Of a stretch of DNA of 64,000 bases, positions 56,952 to 64,000 are shown in pieces. The notes below the pieces were generated by a model that was given only the letters and a program-made list of their open reading frames with translations, made no database searches and was not told the origin of the DNA. The DNA comes from an uncultured Trichococcus sp. (GTDB lineage Bacteria; Bacillota; Bacilli; Lactobacillales; Aerococcaceae). The stretch covers positions 2,361,501 to 2,425,500 of the forward strand of contig NZ_OY760503.1 of the NCBI RefSeq assembly GCF_963663645.1, given 5' to 3'. How positions within the stretch are numbered: the first letter of the stretch is position 1; each line of letters begins with the position of its first letter. A program made the position numbers and the translations under genes.

Positions 56952-58955
56952 ATGGTGGAGGATTTCCAGAGTTGGTTGGAGAGCTATGATTTGGAAAAAC
57001 TCTTCAGCGATAAGAGGGACAAAGAAACGATCGACAAGGAAATGTTTTTGTTCGTCAGGTCGGATGATTTTGACGACTACTTTTCCTATGATGGTGAACT
57101 GGGAGCGCTATACAAAAAAGAAGGCACACTTTTGAGGGTGTGGACCCCTACTGCCAAATCTGTGGAAGTCTGGACGTACGCAGATGATTCCATCAAGAAG
57201 CCGTCCCAAAAAATAGCGATGGTGCAGAAAACCAAGGGGATTTTCGAAGCTTACCTGCCCGGCGACCAGCACGGAACCATTTATGTCTATAACATTCTGT
57301 TCCTGAATAACCGCGAATCCGTCACGGTCGATCCTTATGCCCGTGCGACGACGGTAAACGGCACAAAATCGGTCATTACGGACTTACTCAGGACGAATCC
57401 TGACGGGTGGGGGGGGCGGTTGCCGGCATTCGGCCTTCCGGAAGAGGCGATCATCTATGAGCTGCACATCCGGGATTTTTCCATATCCGAAAAGAGTGGG
57501 ATAAAGAATAAAGGGAAATTCCTTGGTTTGACCGAAAAAAACACTAAAAACCCCAGCGGGATAAGCACAGGTTTGGATTACCTGATCGATTTGGGCATCA
57601 CCCATGTGCAGATTTTGCCGATGTTCGATTATGCCACTGTCGATGAGGCGAATCTGGCGGAACCGCAATACAATTGGGGTTACGATCCGCTGAACTATAA
57701 TGTGCCGGAAGGTTCCTATTCAAGCAATCCCTTTGACCCATTCAACAGGATCATCGAACTGAAGCAAATGATCCGAACGCTGCATGACAACGGCTTGAGG
57801 GTGATTATGGATGTCGTCTACAACCACGTCTACGATCCAAAAGATCAGGCGTTGGAAAGGACGGTACCGGGTTATTTTTACCGCTACACTGCGGATGGAA
57901 CGCTGGCAAACGGCACGGGCGTCGGAAATGACACGGCCTCGGAAAGACATATGATGCGCAAGTACATCATTGACAGCGTGAAGTATTGGGCAAAAGAATA
58001 TCATCTCGATGGGTTCCGCTTCGATCTGATGGGTATCCATGACTCGGTCACGATGAATGCGATCCGGGAGGCGTTGGATAAAATCGATCCGTCCATCATA
58101 ATAATCGGCGAGGGGTGGGAGATGACCACGCCACTACCGGAGGACTTGAAAGCTTCCCAGAAGAATGCGCAGGCAATGCCAAGGATCGCCCATTTCAACG
58201 ATTCGATCCGGGTGGCGTTGAAAGGCAGTGATTTTGGTGACGAAAAGGACAGGGGCTTCATCAGCGGCAAAAATTATCAGGAAGACCTGTTGATCCGGAA
58301 CATAAAAGGCGGTATGCATCTTTCCAGCCACAGCAGTTATGTTGATCCGGAACAAGTCATCCAGTATGTGGAAGCGCATGATAATTTGACGCTCTACGAT
58401 AAATTGTTGCGCTCCAATCCGAATGACAGTGAAGTAGTGCGCATAAAAAGGCATACACTGGCAACAAGCATCATCTTGCTGTCGCAGGGCGTTCCCTTTA
58501 TCCACGGCGGACAGGAATTTTTGAGGACAAAAGAAGGGGTGGCCAACAGCTACCAGTCACCCGACGAAATCAATCAATTTGAATGGGAACGGGTGACGAC
58601 GTTCCGGTCATCGGTGGCCTACGTCAAAGGATTGATCGCTCTGCGCAAAAGCGAATACCTGTTCCGCTTGCATACCCATGAAGAAATTGACGCGCATTTC
58701 ACGCCGCTAAGCGAAAATTTCAACATCGTAGCCTTTTCCTTGCAAAATGAAGAAAAAAAATACATTGTCGTTTTCAATGCGAACCGAAACGACACGATCT
58801 TCCGAATGGAGAAGGGAAAATACGCCATCCTTGTTGAAGACAACCAAGTCTTACTGGACCAAAAGGGAGAAGCTACCGTGATGGAAAAAGTTTTGGTCAA
58901 AGCCCACACAACATCTGTATTGTATGCTGAAAACCAAAATAAAAAAGATGTTTGA
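56952..58955 (+). CDS. pulA: Type I pullulanase
   Basis: Debranching enzyme that hydrolyses alpha-1,6 links in pullulan, glycogen or limit dextrins. The type I motif Y-N-W-G-Y-D-P is present. GH13 catalytic residues: nucleophile Asp358 in G-F-R-F-D-L-M-G, acid Glu387 in I-G-E-G-W-E-M, and transition-state Asp477 in E-A-H-D-N-L-T. An N-terminal CBM48-like beta domain (about 30-130) precedes the barrel. No signal peptide, so it is cytoplasmic and 667 residues long. GGGAGGTGA precedes the ATG. A run of eight G at 57409-57416 (within D-G-W-G-G-R) is a potential slippage site. Confidence 0.95.
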   Translation: MVEDFQSWLESYDLEKLFSDKRDKETIDKEMFLFVRSDDFDDYFSYDGELGALYKKEGTLLRVWTPTAKSVEVWTYADDSIKKPSQKIAMVQKTKGIFEAYLPGDQHGTIYVYNILFLNNRESVTVDPYARATTVNGTKSVITDLLRTNPDGWGGRLPAFGLPEEAIIYELHIRDFSISEKSGIKNKGKFLGLTEKNTKNPSGISTGLDYLIDLGITHVQILPMFDYATVDEANLAEPQYNWGYDPLNYNVPEGSYSSNPFDPFNRIIELKQMIRTLHDNGLRVIMDVVYNHVYDPKDQALERTVPGYFYRYTADGTLANGTGVGNDTASERHMMRKYIIDSVKYWAKEYHLDGFRFDLMGIHDSVTMNAIREALDKIDPSIIIIGEGWEMTTPLPEDLKASQKNAQAMPRIAHFNDSIRVALKGSDFGDEKDRGFISGKNYQEDLLIRNIKGGMHLSSHSSYVDPEQVIQYVEAHDNLTLYDKLLRSNPNDSEVVRIKRHTLATSIILLSQGVPFIHGGQEFLRTKEGVANSYQSPDEINQFEWERVTTFRSSVAYVKGLIALRKSEYLFRLHTHEEIDAHFTPLSENFNIVAFSLQNEEKKYIVVFNANRNDTIFRMEKGKYAILVEDNQVLLDQKGEATVMEKVLVKAHTTSVLYAENQNKKDV

Positions 58956-59039
58956 ACAGGTTTGCGCAGGTTTTTTCCGTGAAAACGATTGAATATCTCT
59001 TTATCATGCAAATATATCAATATTCATATATTAAATCAA

Positions 59040-59055
59040 TGTTTATCAATAAACA
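59040..59055 (+). promoter_or_regulatory. Palindrome upstream of opp operon
   Basis: TGTTTAT-CA-ATAAACA, 7-bp arms, about 200 nt upstream of the oppA promoter. Possible operator or bend site; regulator unknown. Confidence 0.4.
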
Positions 59056-59121
59056 AATGTTCATTGACTCTGTTTGCTGTAGTGACAACATTTGGATTCG
59101 CTTTCAGCGTTTTTTACGTAT

Positions 59122-59140
59122 TCTGACATAACGTGTCAGA
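59122..59140 (+). promoter_or_regulatory. Inverted repeat TCTGACA-N5-TGTCAGA upstream of oppA
   Basis: 7-bp arms around TAACG, about 100 nt upstream of the oppA -35. It stands out by its GC content within AT-rich DNA; it does not match the CodY box (AATTTTCWGAAAATT). Confidence 0.45.
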
Positions 59141-59236
59141 TTCTCAATATACCTCTAATATCGATATATAAACTCAATAAATATGTAAATATGAATATAT
59201 TAATCTAATTTTAATCAATTTATTAAATTTACAAAC

Positions 59237-59265
59237 TTGATTTTAATAACAGTCAGAACTATAAT
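59237..59265 (+). promoter_or_regulatory. Promoter of oppA
   Basis: TTGATT at 59237-59242, 17-nt spacer, consensus TATAAT at 59260-59265; 51 nt before the ATG. Confidence 0.78.
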
Positions 59266-59315
59266 TAAGCTTACTATAGAAATTATAGAAACAGAGGGAA
59301 TGGGGGAAAAGAAAT

Positions 59316-60992
59316 ATGGGCAACAAGAAACTATCATCTTTAGTGTTATTATCTTTAAGCTCCGCACTTGTATTAGCTGCATGCGGCGGAGAGGGAAGCA
59401 CGGCCGATTCATCAGGGTCTGCAGGTGCGGACGGCAGCGATCAGGTGTTAAATCTGATTGAAAGCGCTGAAATCCCTACAATGGATTCTGTGCAAGCTAC
59501 AGATACGGTTGCGTTTACTGCTTTAAGCAACGTAAACGAAGGTCTGTATCGCCAAGGGTTGGACGGAACGGTTGAATTAGGAATCGCAGCAGAAGATCCT
59601 ACAGTCAGCGAAGACGGTTTAGTCTATACTTTCACTATCCGTGAGGACGCGAACTGGTCAAACGGCGAGCCTGTAACGGCGGCAGACTTTGTTTATTCAT
59701 GGCGTAAACTGGTGGACCCTGCATCGGCTGCTTCTTATTCATACATGATGGACGGCGTTGTTGCCAACGCAACTGAAATCATGGCTGGCGAAGTTGCGCC
59801 TGAAGAGTTAGGCGTCAAAGCGATAGATGAAAAAACACTGGAAATCACACTGACTTCTCCGGTGCCATACTTCAAAGATCTATTGACCTTGGCTATGTTC
59901 TTCCCTCAAAATCAAGCTTTTGTAGAAGAACAAGGCGACCGATACGCATTAAGCAGCGAATCTTTATTGTACAATGGACCATTTGTGTTAGCTAACTGGG
60001 ATGCAGCCAGCTTATCATGGACGTATGAGCCAAATGCAGATTATTGGGATAAAGATGCTGTAAAATTGGATGCAATCAACGTGGAGGTAATCAAAGAAAC
60101 TTCCACCGCCTTGAATCTGTATGATACAGACGCAATCGACCGCATGATCTTGACTGGTGAGTACGTATCGCAAAGAACCGGCGATGCTGAAATGCACACA
60201 ATGCCGACTTCTTCTGTATTCTACTTGAAGTTCAACCAACAAAGAGAAGCGACACCATTACAAAATGCAAACATCCGTAAAGCTTTAGCTATGGCTTTCG
60301 ACAAACAGGCCTACGCTGATGTTGTCCTGCAAAACGGTTCCATCCCTGCAAACGGATTGGTTCCTGAAGGTCTTGCTTTGGATCCTTCAACCGGCGAAGA
60401 TTACCGCGAACAAAATGGCGATCTTTTGACCTTCAATGCTGAAGAAGCTAAAACATACTTCGAACAAGGATTGGCTGAATTGGGTGTAGAATCCATCACT
60501 TTGGAATTGTTGAGCGATGACACAGAAAACGCGAAGCGTTCTTCTGAATTCCTGCAAAGTCAGTTACAGACAAACCTGCCTGGCTTGACTGTAACCTTGC
60601 GTAACGTACCTTTCAAAGTCCGTCTTGAAGCTGATACTGCCGGCGAATACGATATCGAATTAGCTGGATGGGGAGCTGACTATGCTGACCCGATCAACTT
60701 CCTGGAATTGTTCCAGACAGAAAACGGCAACAACAAATCCGGTTACTCGAATGCTGAATACGATGCTTTGATCGAAGAAGCGCGCACAAACGTGACTGAC
60801 CTTGATGCAAGATGGGCTAGCCTGCTTGCCGCTGAAAAGATCTTGATGGAAGATGCGGGTATCGCACCACTTTATCAACGTTCTTATGCAGTTCTGCAAA
60901 AACCGTATGTCACAGATTTGGGCGAGCACTTGGTTGGTGCTGACTACTCATACAAATGGGCCTCAAATTCTGGAGCACAGAACGTGGATTAA
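59316..60992 (+). CDS. oppA: Oligopeptide ABC transporter substrate-binding lipoprotein OppA
   Basis: Extracellular lipid-anchored receptor that captures peptides for the OppBCDF importer. The lipobox L-V-L-A-A-C places the lipidated Cys23 after a basic-hydrophobic signal peptide; a Gly/Ser-rich linker follows to about residue 42. The SBP_bac_5 fold is shown by T-F-x-I-R-E-D-A-N-W-S-N-G-E-P-V-T-A-A-D-F-V near 110 and the W-R-K-L-V-D-P segment. 558 residues. GGGGG lies 9 nt before the ATG. It is separated from oppB by a terminator and an inverted gene. Confidence 0.95.
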   Translation: MGNKKLSSLVLLSLSSALVLAACGGEGSTADSSGSAGADGSDQVLNLIESAEIPTMDSVQATDTVAFTALSNVNEGLYRQGLDGTVELGIAAEDPTVSEDGLVYTFTIREDANWSNGEPVTAADFVYSWRKLVDPASAASYSYMMDGVVANATEIMAGEVAPEELGVKAIDEKTLEITLTSPVPYFKDLLTLAMFFPQNQAFVEEQGDRYALSSESLLYNGPFVLANWDAASLSWTYEPNADYWDKDAVKLDAINVEVIKETSTALNLYDTDAIDRMILTGEYVSQRTGDAEMHTMPTSSVFYLKFNQQREATPLQNANIRKALAMAFDKQAYADVVLQNGSIPANGLVPEGLALDPSTGEDYREQNGDLLTFNAEEAKTYFEQGLAELGVESITLELLSDDTENAKRSSEFLQSQLQTNLPGLTVTLRNVPFKVRLEADTAGEYDIELAGWGADYADPINFLELFQTENGNNKSGYSNAEYDALIEEARTNVTDLDARWASLLAAEKILMEDAGIAPLYQRSYAVLQKPYVTDLGEHLVGADYSYKWASNSGAQNVD

Positions 60993-61007
60993 TTAAGGCA
61001 ATAAAAA

Positions 61008-61047
61008 ATCCATCTGGCATACATTCATGCCGGATGGATGTTTTATT
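61008..61047 (+). terminator. Terminator after oppA
   Basis: 13-bp stem ATCCATCTGGCAT / ATGCCGGATGGAT with one G-U pair and a 6-nt loop, then TTTTATTT. The A-run on the left may also stop the convergent DUF3899 transcript. Confidence 0.9.
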
Positions 61048-61409
61048 TATAAAATATAATCCCAGAGACAGACAATGCTGATCCCCAACAACAAAAGGCC
61101 GATAGTCAGGACATTTTGATAACTTTTTCCGACAGAAGCTGATAAGGCATGCGGATTCAATGGTTCTTTGAAGCCATTTTCCTTTGGTTCTCTTCTGAGC
61201 GTCTTTCGGATGCTGTAGTGAAAGAAATCGAAATTTCCGGAAGCCAACACGAGGCCGGACAACCCGATGATCAACAATAGACCCGCTATCATGAACAGGA
61301 TGTTGGATGTTTCGGTCCAGCTTAAGGATCCAAATTTAATCAGTTGATATGCTAATGCACCCATAAAAATGAACAATGCAACGAGTGCGTTTTTTTTTGT
61401 GAAATTCAC
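61047..61409 (-). CDS. DUF3899 membrane protein, inverted inside the opp locus
   Basis: Small membrane protein of 120 residues with three predicted helices (about 8-24, 35-56 and 98-118). The central G-N-F-D-F-F-H-Y-S-I-R-K motif is the mark of DUF3899. Function unknown. The start is GTG at 61409, 9 nt after AAGGGG on the minus strand. It lies between oppA and oppB on the opposite strand, sharing the oppA terminator region. Nothing in its composition marks it as foreign. Confidence 0.85.
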   Translation of the reverse strand: MNFTKKNALVALFIFMGALAYQLIKFGSLSWTETSNILFMIAGLLLIIGLSGLVLASGNFDFFHYSIRKTLRREPKENGFKEPLNPHALSASVGKSYQNVLTIGLLLLGISIVCLWDYIL

Positions 61410-61522
61410 TTATTTTGGCCCCTTTTTGTTTTCTTAATTTTAAATGTACAAAAAAAAGAAAGAAAACTCAATTAAAATATGATTTGATTTTGTGTTCATT
61501 TTCTTTTTTGTATATTTAAATA

Positions 61523-61531
61523 TGATATACT
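61523..61531 (+). promoter_or_regulatory. Possible promoter of oppBCD
   Basis: TGA followed by TATACT (61526-61531), an extended -10, 47 nt before the oppB ATG in T-rich DNA; the -35 is weak. A promoter is needed here because a terminator and an inverted gene separate oppB from oppA. Confidence 0.5.
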
Positions 61532-61578
61532 ATCAGGTGCTATTTACAAAATAATTAAATAATGGAGGATGACAAACG

Positions 61579-62523
61579 ATGAAAAGTTATGCAAAGTACA
61601 TCGGCAAGCGTATTTTATATATGGCAATTACGTTGTTTTTGATTGCATCGATAACTTTTTTTCTGATGAAAGCTTTGCCGGGTACACCATACAGTAACCA
61701 AGACAAGTTATCTGAAGAACAAATTTTTATCATGAATGAGAAGTATGGACTGAACAAACCGATTTTGGTCCAATATGCAGTTTATATTTTTGGACTAGTA
61801 CGTGGAGATCTGGGTGTTTCATTCCAGTTCAACAATACTCCGGTTACGGATTTGCTGAGCAGCCGGGTAGGACCATCCATACAATTAGGGCTTCAAGCAG
61901 TTATTATAGGGACGATCCTCGGTATTGTGCTGGGTGTGATCGCAGCGATGAGACAAGGGACTTGGGTGGATACAGTTGCCACTTTGACAGCCATCGTCGG
62001 CCGTTCGATCCCTAACTTTGTTTTTGCTGTTATTCTGCAATTGGTATTCGGAGTGTGGCTGAAAGTGTTGCCGATCGCTTTATGGAATGAAGGCTTCCGT
62101 TCGTCGATTCTGCCTACGATTGCGTTGAGCATATCGCCGCTGGCCGATTCGGCCCGGTTCATGCGAACCGAAATGGTCGATGTATTAGGCAGCGATTATG
62201 TCGAACTTGCGAGAGCAAAAGGTCTGAGCCGTTGGGAAGTCGCGTTCAAACACGGTATCCGTAATGCGCTGATTCCTTTGGTTACCATCATCGGCCCGAT
62301 GACAGTCGGTTTGATGACCGGTTCGATGGTTGTCGAAAATATTTTTGCCATCCCTGGTATCGGGGAACAATTCGTAAAATCCATCTTGACGAATGATTAT
62401 CCGACAATCATGGGTGTCACCATGATGTATTCGACCATGTTGGTGATCGTCATTTTGTTGGTTGACATCCTTTATGGTATCATCGACCCTCGTATCAGAG
62501 TCGCGACAGAAGGAGGGGAATAA
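61579..62523 (+). CDS. oppB: Oligopeptide ABC transporter permease OppB
   Basis: First membrane subunit of the peptide importer. Six transmembrane helices are predicted. Near residues 204-232 is the permease coupling loop E-L-A-R-A-K-G-L-S-R-W-E-V, in the EAA motif form that contacts the ATPase. The N-terminus K-R-I-L-Y-M-A-I-T-L-F and the L-P-G-T-P-Y segment after TM1 are typical of OppB/DppB. 314 residues. GGAGG precedes the ATG. oppC begins 2 nt after its stop. Confidence 0.95.
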   Translation: MKSYAKYIGKRILYMAITLFLIASITFFLMKALPGTPYSNQDKLSEEQIFIMNEKYGLNKPILVQYAVYIFGLVRGDLGVSFQFNNTPVTDLLSSRVGPSIQLGLQAVIIGTILGIVLGVIAAMRQGTWVDTVATLTAIVGRSIPNFVFAVILQLVFGVWLKVLPIALWNEGFRSSILPTIALSISPLADSARFMRTEMVDVLGSDYVELARAKGLSRWEVAFKHGIRNALIPLVTIIGPMTVGLMTGSMVVENIFAIPGIGEQFVKSILTNDYPTIMGVTMMYSTMLVIVILLVDILYGIIDPRIRVATEGGE

Positions 62524-62525
62524 GC

Positions 62526-63572
62526 ATGAGTGAAAATGAATTACGCAACACGGCAGCGATGCCGACAGTCACAAAAGACCTTTTCGAATCAGCATCCGAG
62601 TCAAGCATGCAGGACAAAGAAAAGATCTCGGCGCCTTCCCTGAGCTTTATGGCAGATTCTTGGCGTCGTCTGAAAAAAAATAAAGTTGCGATGGTCAGTT
62701 TGATCCTCTTGATCATCATCAGCATGTCCAGTTTGTTGGCTCCGGTCATCGCACCGCATGACCCGAATGCGCAAACGGTCCAGTACGCAAATATGCCGCC
62801 GAAAATTCCCGGCATCGACATCAATGGCCTGAACGGAACCGTGAAGCAGAATGGCGTAGTCATCGATAAGTATGAGGCTTCCAACGTCCCTGAGGATGTA
62901 TACTACTACCTCGGTACGGACAGCTTGGGACGCGATTTGTTGTCGCGGATCCTGTACGGTACCCGCGTCTCCCTGTTCATCGCATTCATGGCAGCCTTAT
63001 TCAACCTGACTCTCGGCGTTGTCTACGGTCTGACATCCGGCTGGCTGGGCGGTAAGGTAGACAATATCATGCAGCGTATTCTGGAGATCCTTTCCGGCGT
63101 GCCTAACTTGGTAGTCGTTATTTTGATGCTGCTTGTTTTGAAGCCCGGCATCAGCTCCATCATCATTGCTTTGGCTTTGACTGAATGGCTTTCGATGGCG
63201 CGTGTCGTCCGTGCGCAAACACTGAAATTGAAAAATCAGGAATACATCCTGGCGGCCCGCACGTTGGGCCAATCACCGATGAAAATTGCCTTCAGGCACA
63301 TTCTGCCTAACTTGGCTGGCGTCATCATCATTCAAGTAATGTTCTCGATTCCATCGGCAATCTTCTTCGAAGCATTCCTGAGCTTTATCGGTATCGGTAT
63401 TCCCGCTCCGAATGCATCGCTTGGTACATTGATCAACGATGGTTACAAGACATTCCGTTTCTTGCCGCATCTGATGTGGTATCCAGCCGGAATCATGAGC
63501 GTCATCATGATTTGCTTCAACTTATTGGCTGATGGACTTCGTGACGCGTTCGATCCAAAAATGAGAGATTAG
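62526..63572 (+). CDS. oppC: Oligopeptide ABC transporter permease OppC
   Basis: Second membrane subunit. A hydrophilic N-terminal region of about 50 residues precedes TM1, and an extended external segment of roughly 55 residues between TM1 and TM2 is usual in OppC. Y-L-G-T-D-S-L-G-R-D-L-L-S-R marks the family; the coupling loop is I-L-A-A-R-T-L-G-Q-S-P near residue 240. 348 residues. The AGGAGG before oppD lies at the end of this gene and its junction. Confidence 0.95.
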   Translation: MSENELRNTAAMPTVTKDLFESASESSMQDKEKISAPSLSFMADSWRRLKKNKVAMVSLILLIIISMSSLLAPVIAPHDPNAQTVQYANMPPKIPGIDINGLNGTVKQNGVVIDKYEASNVPEDVYYYLGTDSLGRDLLSRILYGTRVSLFIAFMAALFNLTLGVVYGLTSGWLGGKVDNIMQRILEILSGVPNLVVVILMLLVLKPGISSIIIALALTEWLSMARVVRAQTLKLKNQEYILAARTLGQSPMKIAFRHILPNLAGVIIIQVMFSIPSAIFFEAFLSFIGIGIPAPNASLGTLINDGYKTFRFLPHLMWYPAGIMSVIMICFNLLADGLRDAFDPKMRD

Positions 63573-63583
63573 GAGGTAACCAG

Positions 63584-64000
63584 ATGGAAAATATATTGGA
63601 AGTAAAAGACCTACAAATTACTTTTGATACCTATGCAGGTAAAGTAAAAGCTATCCGTGGCGTCAGTTTTGACCTGAAGCCAGGTGAAACGTTAGCCATC
63701 GTTGGTGAATCCGGCTCTGGTAAATCAGTGACTAGCCGCAGCATCATGCGTCTATTGGCGAACAACGCCAACATTGAACACGGCGAAATCTTGTTCAAGG
63801 GCGAAGATTTAGTGCACAAAACCGAAAAAGAAATGCAAAAAATCCGTGGTTCGGAAATCGCAATGATTTTCCAGGATCCGATGACTTCTTTGAACCCGAC
63901 TCAAAAAATCGGCAAGCAAATCGCTGAACCGATCATCAAGCACCAAAACATCAGCAAGGAGGAAGCCTACAAAAAAGCTGAAGAACTATTGCAGCTTGTT
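63584..64000 (+). CDS. oppD: Oligopeptide ABC transporter ATP-binding protein OppD (3' partial)
   Basis: ATPase subunit that powers peptide import. The window ends after 139 codons without a stop. Visible parts are the Walker A G-E-S-G-S-G-K-S at residues 41-48 and the Q-loop region I-F-Q-D-P-M-T-S-L-N-P near 97-107, both standard for OppD. AGGAGG at 63571-63576 lies 7 nt before the ATG. It directly follows oppC (11-nt gap); oppF is expected outside the window. Confidence 0.93.
   Translation, partial: MENILEVKDLQITFDTYAGKVKAIRGVSFDLKPGETLAIVGESGSGKSVTSRSIMRLLANNANIEHGEILFKGEDLVHKTEKEMQKIRGSEIAMIFQDPMTSLNPTQKIGKQIAEPIIKHQNISKEEAYKKAEELLQLV

Larger units (their letters stand above)
58956..59315. 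other. AT-rich gene-free gap before oppA
   Basis: About 360 nt with no credible gene. It holds two palindromes (59040-59055 and 59122-59140), a cre-like word with two mismatches at 58980-58993, many ATAT-rich stretches and the oppA promoter at 59237-59265. No strong terminator for pulA is seen. The base composition is far more AT-rich than the flanking genes. Confidence 0.7.

Noticed and set aside
58980-58993. cre-like word TGAAAACGATTGAA after pulA
   Set aside because: Two mismatches in the 3' half and more than 250 nt from the oppA promoter.

Overview
The window is ordinary core chromosome of a low-to-moderate GC Gram-positive bacterium (Bacillota, order Lactobacillales). The evidence is strong AGGAGG-type ribosome sites with frequent TTG/GTG starts, a CIRCE-controlled hrcA-grpE-dnaK-dnaJ operon, CodY, HslUV, RbgA, PlsY, YozE and YpmS homologues, a dnaG-rpoD-trmK order, and pyruvate formate-lyase with its activase. 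Together with an ATP-type PEP carboxykinase, formate-THF ligase and a type I pullulanase, the gene set fits a facultatively anaerobic fermenter. A Carnobacteriaceae/Trichococcus-like host is my guess from gene content; I could not test it by search. I see no prophage, insertion sequence, CRISPR array, rRNA or tRNA gene.

Layout. 1-7.6 kb: end of an MFS transporter, dnaG-rpoD, then trmK-nif3-pepT-DUF1294. 7.6-8.7 kb: a long imperfect palindrome and degV on the minus strand. 8.8-16.7 kb: truB-ribF-hemW followed by the heat-shock operon. 16.9-24.9 kb: pckA, lepA, the peroxide-detoxifying ahpC-ahpF pair and fhs. 25-28.5 kb: an ABC-F ATPase with thyA-dfrA. 28.5-33.8 kb: a minus-strand hemolysin III homologue, ypmS-yozE-deoD, a C-terminal processing protease and two signal peptidases. 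33.9-45.6 kb: rbgA-rnhB, dprA, topA-trmFO, xerC-hslV-hslU-codY, an aldose epimerase and minus-strand plsY. 45.8-50.3 kb: parE-parC. 50.6-58.9 kb: pflB-pflA, ppaC, a phosphoesterase, corA and pulA. 59.3 kb to the end: an oligopeptide ABC transporter (oppA, oppB, oppC, start of oppD) interrupted by an inverted DUF3899 gene.

How the genes work together. Much of the window is replication, transcription and translation machinery: primase, sigma factor, Topo I, Topo IV, Xer recombinase, DprA, RNase HII, and tRNA and ribosome assembly factors. One-carbon and folate metabolism is represented by fhs, thyA, dfrA and the folate-dependent TrmFO. Anaerobic carbon flow is represented by pflBA, pckA and pulA. 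Nutrient sensing and peptide uptake are represented by codY, opp and pepT.

The most interesting signals are in the non-coding DNA. dfrA has a perfect Shine-Dalgarno 72 nt before its ATG, separated by a segment whose ends pair so that the effective spacing would become 8 nt. dprA and xerC each have a terminator hairpin whose 3' arm is the gene's own ribosome site, with a possible promoter placed so that the gene's own transcript would start in the loop. There are also a 116-bp imperfect palindrome after degV, a cre-like operator over the pckA -35, and unexplained palindromes or direct repeats ahead of opp and pflB. No wholly new multi-gene system is visible.
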